From Anodontia alba (taxonomy: Eukaryota > Mollusca > Bivalvia > Lucinida > Lucinidae): a DNA stretch of 64,000 nucleotides. Positions within the stretch are counted from its first letter, which is position 1. The number at the start of each line of letters is the position of its first letter. Below the pieces are notes generated by a model that was not told where the DNA came from, searched no databases, and worked only from the letters and a program-made list of their open reading frames with translations. The translations under genes and the position numbers were made by a program. Below are positions 22,101 to 31,100 of this stretch, piece after piece. The DNA is taken from positions 30,944,104 through 31,008,103 of the forward strand of contig OZ024823.1 in the NCBI GenBank assembly GCA_964016985.1, read 5' to 3'.

Positions 22101-25100
22101 AGTTTTCACAAAGTTCATACAAGAGGGCAAGGCCACAATTAGGTTCAAACAACCAGAACAGGATATCTGTATCAGCAAGGTAGGTAACAGCAAATGGACA
22201 TGACTGAATAGCTTCAGACAGTGCTCTATATGAGGTTTTGATACAATGAGTATTTTATTCCTGGCTCAATACTGTATTGCAAGTTTAAATCTGTGTTTCT
22301 CCTCAAAAATCATGTTTTTTTTTATTCATGGCTAATATACATGTGTAATTATATTTCAAGTAAAAGCTTCCTAACTTTTCAATTTACTTCAGACCCCTTT
22401 TATAAAAAGAAACTCTTATTCTGGCATCTTAAAATTTAAGCCAGTTTAATTTTCAGTGACCCGGTCAAAAATCAATATGCACAGAAGTATGCATATTCTC
22501 TGTGTAATTTAACCTGGTTTACACACGAAATGAGCAGTTTGCTAATTGGTCCAAAGTGTGAAAAGTGTTTTTGAAATGGAGATAAAGTTTTCTCTGTTTT
22601 TGAGCAAAAATGGTTTGTGTCATTTTGAGCAGAAACACAGCTTTAAAGCTTAATGCTGAAATGCCAAGTTTCAATGCTGAAACCTTAAAACACCAAGTAA
22701 AATTGTAGCATACAAAATTCAATTTTTTTTTATCAGAGAAACTAAGGCTTAGTATTTTGTATGAAATGTCTGCCTAGCTGACAATTCACATGGAATTCCA
22801 AGCCTTATTTTCTCTGAAAACAATCAGGATGTGCTGCATTTGTCATGGACTTTTAAAGGGTAAAACCAATTTCTGATCTAATGTACTGGTATTGCTCACA
22901 AAAGAATCAAGTGTGGAAAACTGCTTTATAAAGATGTAAGTTCACTGAAAATGTTTACCAACTAAATTTGATTTCAGTTCTGAAATCCAAAATTTCATTT
23001 AGTTTTATCCCCCCTCAGCTTTAATTTCAATGCTGATTTCAAACAAGCCAGTGCTAAATTACCATTTACTCACTCTTATTTGACACTCATTCAGATATCT
23101 TCTTATATTGGGTTATAGAGGTCAATATTTTTCTTATTTCTCCACGAAAACACCTTGTGGGTACTCGCAAGAAGCACCTTACAACATGTTTTTGTGGAAA
23201 ATTAAGAAAATTAAAATACCTTTAGGGCTCCATAGGGCAGTTGGTAGAGCATCTGACTGCAAAGCCAGTGGTCACAAGTTCAAATCCCAGCTGGGCCACA
23301 AAACTTTGTGGAGATTGATCATAAAATCATTTCTCCCGCTTTTCTACCATTCCGCTGATTCAAGAAGGGCAGTTGTCAGTTTCTGTGCACAAGTACTGGT
23401 TCATCGCTTTGAGGACATGCATGTCCTGGTGAAAGTGTGAGAAGGTTACCTGACTGGCTCAACATGACCTTAACAGTGTTGACTAGGCTCTAAAATCAAA
23501 TAAAAGGGAGACCAGTCCAACAGAAAAGGATATGCTTTCCAGGTACATGTATGTTTGTATATGACTCCTTTTCAAAGATGGCAACCCTTACAACTTTGCA
23601 CCTATGGGTACAAGGGGCAGATTCTTGAACTCCTTCAGCCATGCAGTCAAAAACAGATACCTTTGCAAACAGTGTAGATCCAGATGAGACGGCTCATGAT
23701 GAGTCGTCTCATCAGGATCTACACTGTTTGCCATTCTGTTTTTGGATTTTGACTTTCACCCCATTCGCAAAAGGGGACATGTCCAAATTCAAAGCTGGAA
23801 GAGTGCAGCCCCTTCTGAGAAGAGAGGCAAATACACACTGGTCACAGTGATCTCTCTTGGAAGTGTATCCTATCCAGAACAGCATTTGGAGTGTCCGGGT
23901 GGCTGAGTGGTTAACACTGCAGTCTTCGGATCACAAGCTCCTGGGTTTGAATCCCACTGGGCGCAGTTGGATGCGCGTCCGACTGGAGACCAGGAGGTTG
24001 CGGGTTCGACCCCCGCCGAGGTCGGCAACATTCTTTCGTGGAGATTGATCATGAAATATTTTCTACGGTCATTCTCTCCCTTCCGCTGATTCAAGAAGGG
24101 CAGTTGTCAGTTTCTGGCGAAAGAATGTGCACAATACTGGTTAACCGCTTGGAGGACTAAGCCTGCCCAGTAAACGTGTGGTTAGGTAAACTGACCGTGC
24201 TCGGCATGACCCCATTGGGTTGACTGGGCCGTAAAACCTCAACACAACATTGAATCCCACTGGAGGCACAACTCAGCTCATGACTGTATGTGATTCATTA
24301 TATGGAGCCTTTCATTATCACCATTCCATTGTCTAGATAGGACTTAAATAATGTTAAAAAGGGCCTAAAACACCTTCCTCATCAGAGCAGCATCTGCACC
24401 CAAGCAGGCGGGTCTGTATGTAGGATATATGAATAGAGGAAGATAGTCCTGACCAGACTTCATAATTGTGTGTCCTGATCTGGGTCCTTTGCTGTTCAGA
24501 TGTGAGCAGTTAGCACTCCTGACTGGATCACAAGGTCCCAAGGTACATGTAAGAAAGATAACCTGCTTTTCTTTCATCATGTATGTAAAACATACCATAC
24601 ACCACAACCTCTTTATAACACTGTTGTTGGGTCCATAGCATAAACCGTGTTAGTTAAACAAACATGTTATATCCAAACAAAAATGTATAGATTATATTGA
24701 AAAATGACCATTTATGGTCATTTTTCAATATAATCTATACATTTTTGGGATCCATCTTTGAATCGTGTTATATCCAAAGCCGTGTTATAACGAACCATGT
24801 TATAAAGAGGTTGAAGTGTATTTACTCTAAGTATTGGGACACCTTATCTTCTTACCATGCCGGCCTCGGTGGCTCAGTTGGATGCGCCGTCCGACTGGAG
24901 ACCAGGAGGTCGCGGGTTCAACCCCTGCCGAGGTCGGCAACATTCTTTCGTGGAGATTGATCATGAAATATTTTCTACGGTCATTCTCTCCCTTCCGCTG
25001 ATTCAAGAAGGGCAGTTGTCAGTTTCTGGCGAAAGAATGTGCACAATACTGGTTAACCGCTTAGAGGACTAAGCCTGCCCAGTAAACGTGTGGTTAGGTA

Positions 25101-28100
25101 AACTGACCGCGCTCGACATGATCCCATTGGGTTGACTGGGCCGTAAAACCTCAACACAAACAAATCTTCTTACCATACCTGTCCTAAAATTTGAAATAGT
25201 CTATTCTACCATGTGTTGATGTGTCTGAAAGATTGCTGTATGTATGGAAAACAGTTTAGACCCTGATCAGATGCTGCATTGTGTGGCATCTGATCAGGGT
25301 CTACAGTTTGCAAAAGCCTATCGGTCCCAATGCAACATACATGTACTTAGAGTTGTTACAGTACTTTATGGGCATTCCTTAAAAGCACCTCAGTGAGCCA
25401 CTTCTGATGAGTACCTACAATATAAGTTTTTGTGGAGAAATAGAAAAGTATTGGTACTTTTTTGGTTTAAGAAAGTGCCTTTTCTGGAGCAAAGTCGGTA
25501 CATAGTTCCAGATAGGGCACTTTTATTGTCTGGAAAAGACTGATATTTTTCTTATTGCTCCATAAAAACATATGTTTTGGGTACTCATTTGAAGCACCTC
25601 TTCAGGGCGCTTCTAATGAGTACCCATGACATGTTTTTGTGGAGAAATAAGAAATGTTTGTGGATGCCTTTCTATCTGGAGCTATGAAATCATATGTTGT
25701 GGGCCTTCCTGTCTCGGTGAGCCGCTTCTGATGAGTAAGGTACCTACAACAAATGTTTTTGTGGAGAAATAGAAAATATTAGGGCCCAGTTGTTCAAAAC
25801 TAACGCTGTCGTTAGTTAACATATCGTTAAAACTTCGATCATTAAATACAGCATATATGCTATTATTTTTGCTGAAAAAATGTGAGTAGCTTTTGCATTT
25901 GCAAAAGCTACTCAAATTTTTTCAGCAAAAGTACCATTGAAGTAGATTTTCTTCTTACTAGAACAGTTAACATTTTTACCACTTATGAGCTCGTTAAGCT
26001 AACAATGCTTTGAACATCTGGGCCCTGTACTTTGGGGTTGAAAACAGTGGCTTGTCTAGAGCTGTGACAGTACTAGGTCTGTGTGTTTGCAGGCAGATGT
26101 GATCCAGCTGAAGAGTTTCCTCTCTGTACTGAGACTTGCCCTACAGGGCAAGAACCTTGATAACATCACACTCTCTAGTCTGGCTCCTGCTTCATCCAAG
26201 AACCTGGTGGTAAAAACTTCTCTTGTTATTTTAAACAGAAGAGAGTACCCATTGACTTCAAATTTTCCTAGTTGTCTGGAATCCTTGCAGGTAATTACAA
26301 CTAAAATCAGCTTGTACCAGCTGATGACACACTACTGTTTTTAAAACACATTGTTCTTTTTAACAAAATATAACTATTTTAATTTTTAAATTTGTTCTAG
26401 AGTAACATTTTCATGCATTATGACTTATCATTATAGCCGTTTCATTACAAAGTCAAGCTAATACATCGTTTTGATGCAAATGGCCCTCGTGGGTTGAAGC
26501 GTCATTAAACCTGAACTCGTTATCATCAACTTGTATTCCCCAAAGTTTGTTTTTGCAATTCCATTTCATCATAAAAACTAAAAATTAGAGACCATGTAAC
26601 ATCACGAAAACACGCCTATATAATTTTGACCCTCTTCAACCCCACTTTTATATAGTAAAACTGGGGTTTACAGGGGTATACATTATTTTTCTTATTTTTG
26701 CTCAAAACATAGATTGTGGGTATTCGTTAGAACTGCCTCTGCGAGGCAGTTCTAACAGATACCCACAATCTACTTTTTGAGCAGAAATATGAAAAATATT
26801 TGAATTTTTTGTCTGAAAATTTTCAATTTTTCGGTGATAAACTTTTCAGTATATTTGAATAGGCAGGTTTTCGTAATGATTATTGAGTCAGAATATAATG
26901 ATACTGTTTGACCAAGAAGCTGTGACAGCTTCTGGGTACAAAATTTAAGCTTTGTAGTAGATGAACTGGTGGAGTAAATCTCAATCTCCAAAGAGTGGTC
27001 AATTAAAAATTAGCATCTGGCACCAATTCTCTATTACAAAGTTAAAATAGTACCATTACAAAAACACACCTATTCAAATACATAGAAAATTTATTCTAAA
27101 AAAAAATGAAAATTTTCAGATAAAAAACTCTGATATTTTTCATATTTCTGCTCAAAACATAGATTGTGGGTACTCATTAGAACCGCCTCACCGAGGCAGC
27201 TCTAACGAGTACCCACAATCTATGTTTTGAGCAGAAATAAGGAAAATAATGTATACCCCTGTAAACCCCAGTTTTACTATATAAAAGTGGGGTTTAAGGG
27301 GGTCAAAATTATATAGGCATGTTTTCGAGATGGTAACTAGACTTTACATACATGAGAAGCAAACAGCATATTAAATGACTTTACTGTTTACATTTTTTTT
27401 TTTAAGTTTTAGCTTGGAAAGGGCTGGCGGCCATCACGAAAACATGCCTATATAATTTTGACCCCCTTAAACCCCACTTTTATATAGTAAAACTGGGGTT
27501 TACAGGGGTATACATTATTTTTCTTATTTCTGCTGAAAAACATAGATTGTGGGTACTCATTAGAACCGCCTCGCCGAGGCGGTTCTAACGAGTACCCACA
27601 ATCTATGTTTTTGAGCAGAAATATGAAAAAATATCAGAGTTTTTATCTGAAATTTTTCAGTTTTAGGGGGTGAAATTTTCTATATATTTGAATAGGCGTG
27701 TTTTTGTAAAGGGTGGCTCAGTTTGGGTGTCAAACTGGTGATCAGGAGGTTGGGGGTTTGATCCCCTTGGTCAGCAACATTCTTTTGTGGGTATTTGATC
27801 ATGAAATATTTTCTAGGTCATTCTCTCCATTTGGCTGATTCAAGAAGGGCAGTTGTCAGTTTCTGGCGAAAGAATGTGCACAACACTGGTTAACCACTCA
27901 GAGGACTAAGCCTGTCCAATAAAAGTGTGGTTGGGTAAACTGACTGCACTTGACATCACCCAGTGGGTTGACTGGGCTGTAAAATCTAAACACAAACAAA
28001 ATTAGTTTGGAAAAGAATTACACATTTACCAAGTGTACGTATTCATGTGAAAGCTTGCCCTCCTTGTCATTGTAACAATAGGTTCTGATCAGATTCTCTC

Positions 28101-31100
28101 CCTGAAAAAGCTGGTTTTCCAAAGGGAAATCAGAAGAATGTTAACTCTTCTAGTAAGTACAATATCTAATTCATGGATATTTTTGCTGAAAATATGTGAG
28201 TAGCTTTTGCAAAAGCAAAAACTTAAGCATATATGCCATTATTTAATGATCAAAGTTTTAACAATACTTTTAACGATAACGAGACTTTGGCTGCTAGCTG
28301 CTTTCATTATATTATCAAGTCTACCTGATGAATACCCCATGGTCCTCTATACAGTAAAACTTTAATGACTCGAACATTGATGGCTCCTCTATGGTGACTG
28401 ATTGAGCTTGTTTTTGAATCCCTAGGAAATTCTTCCAGTAGCTCAAGAAAACAAATATTTAGGGATATTTCAAAGAAATTTTATTTTATCATGAACATTT
28501 ATGTTGTGTACTCATAAGAATTGCCTCATTGATGCAGTTCTAATGAGTACACTCAATATACCTTTATTTTATAGATGATCAAAAAGTCATCCATGAATTA
28601 TCCCCATTTGCCTCCTAACCTGGAGGAACATGGTTAACCGTCAGTGGCTCAAACTACCCATGTGTGGAACATGGTCTCAGAGATATTGGAGCCATTGAAG
28701 TTTGACTGTAATATTTTGTGAAAACTGAGATAATGTAGGGGTCTACAAAGAATTGATCTTTTTTCCTTATGTCTCCTTGAAAACATATGCTGTGGTGCTC
28801 TTCAGAAACTCCTCAGTGAGGTGCAACTAATGAGTACCCGCAGCATACTTTTTCATGGAACAATAAAAAAAATATGTTTCTGGATACCCTCTTCGCTAGG
28901 GCCATGGAAGGCCCAGATCAGACTGCTAAGATGTGCAGTGTGATCTGGTTCTTCATTGTCTGCCTATGCCTGAAATGCAACTTTCTATTGCTGTGGCTCA
29001 TATGTGCTTGTGCATTAATCCTAAGTATTGGAACACCTCTACTCCTTTATACCATACTTGTCCTAAAATTTGAAAAGGTCTATTTTACTACCTGTTGATG
29101 TGTCTAAAATAGTGATGCAGGAGTGCCAAACAGTGTAGACCCTGATCAGATGCTGCATTCTGCAGCATCTGATCTGGGTCTACATTGTTTGCTCAGGCCT
29201 GTCTGTCCCAGTATTTAGGGTTATTAGGGTGTATACCCTAATCAGATGCCGCATTCTGCAGCATCTGATCTGGGTCTACATTGTTTGCTCAGGCCTGTCT
29301 GTCCCAGTAATTAGGGTTATTAGGGTGTAAACCCTGATCAGATGCCACATTCTGCAGCATCTGATCTAGGTCTACCTTATTTGCTTAGGCTCTCTGTCCC
29401 AGTATTTTGGGTTATTATGGTAACTAGTTTTTTTGTTTTTTTTTTGTTACAGGTGTCTGAGTGTCGTATGAAAAGAATAGACTCAAGAATATTCAATCTA
29501 TGGAGACTTGTTAGGCTGGACCTTAGTAACAATTCCATTGAAACTGTACCAGATGATATTGCCAAGTTAACAAGTCTTTCTGAACTGAACCTTAGTCACA
29601 ATAAAATAGTAACATTCCCAGTGAGTGTGTGTCGTTTAGAAACACTACAGAAATCATTAAGCTCCTTAGATCTCAGTCATAATGAGATTCAGCTGCTTCC
29701 CTTACAGATATGTGAATTCATAAACCTTATATCATTCAAAGTGGACAGCAACCAGCTATCTCAGTTGCCACCAACCATAGGAAGACTGTTTAAACTGAAG
29801 TTTCTGTCAGTATCAGAGAACAAATTAACTAGTTTACCAGCAGGCTTCATGAAATTGAGACTTGATTCACTTGATTTGTTCAACTCAGGCGGTGGTATTT
29901 CTGACATACAGACGCCACTCATATCTGGGCAGTCCATTCCTGTGCCATCTCTTCTTGAGTGCTCTGCCAGAGCAATAAGACAGAAAAGGTAGTTTTATTT
30001 TGTTTAATCCTTTCACCCCTGAGTTTCTGAAGTGGGCTTTTCCATCCGTGAATTTGGTTACATTCATTGTTGCAAAAAGGGATTTAGTCAAAAACCAACA
30101 ACAGAATGGCAAACAGTGTACATCCTGATGAGACCGCTCATTATGAGCCGTCTCATCTGGATCTACACTGTTTGCAAAGGTATCTGTGTTGGTCTGCAGG
30201 GATGAAAGGGTTAACAGTTGATTCAGTGTTTATTTATATATATGAATTTTTAGTGATTGTTATGGGAAAAGGATACACTTTCAAGAAAGGCAACTCTTGT
30301 TAAAATTGTTTTTTTTCCTGCATTGCAAAATAGGGGTCTACTCTAAAAGGAAGTAGTTTAAGGAGCAAATTCTTTCCTTTTAGAACCCTTCGGAAAAGGA
30401 TTGATGCTTGATGTGCTGGAAAGCAAACAGGAAGTCACAAAAGTTGTCTCCCTTGTACAAAATGGCAGAAAAATTATGCCAAGTGTATCAAATCCCAAGT
30501 ATTAGGGGAGCAATTCCTTTCCTATTATAGTTTACAGCTTTTCAGTAGGTAGGCAAAATGATTTTGAAAGAGTTGCTTCCCTTGAAAATGTATCCATTCC
30601 CCTTAATTGAGACCTTAATACTGAGTAGCATTCCCATTTACCCTCTGTAGATGTTTTTTTAGTTACATGTATACAAAGCACCAGATAAGAGGGGGTATCC
30701 ACAAGATATTTCTCTCATTTCTGCATGACATATGTTATGGGTACTCGTCAGAAGCGCCTGAGGCGCTTCTAATGAGTGCCCACAATATATGTTTTCATGG
30801 AGAAATAAGAAAAGCATCTGTACTTTTTGGTTGAAAAAAAAAAATGCCTTATCTGGAGCTATATGTATGGCATTTAGGATGGCAAAATAATGTTGCATTT
30901 GATAGCAGTCTGTTTGATTTGCTACCAAATGTATTCTAAGTATTTAGACAGTTATGCCTGAGCAAACTGAATAAACCCAGATCAGATGCCAATGAACAGG
31001 GTGTCTGATCAGGGTCTACTCAGTTTGTGGCTCTTTCAGCTGTTTCAAGACAGCAGTAGATACTTAAATGGACTAGTTGAAATTTAAGGACAAATATGAT

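Noticed and set aside
23225..23300. tRNA-Cys gene
   Set aside because: The tRNA-like part is diverged, lacks a paired acceptor stem and runs into a SINE body shared with other copies.
23890..23960. tRNA-Arg gene
   Set aside because: It is the head of a SINE interrupted by another SINE; the acceptor end is not adjacent.
26600..27710. Three adjacent R elements as one composite transposon
   Set aside because: Each has its own complete termini and different flanks, so separate insertions explain them better.
29342..29452. Upstream extension of the leucine-rich ORF as a signal peptide and membrane segment
   Set aside because: The stretch is intronic: it overlaps the hairpin array, and the splice acceptor at 29451-29452 joins exactly to exon 3 in the family alignment.
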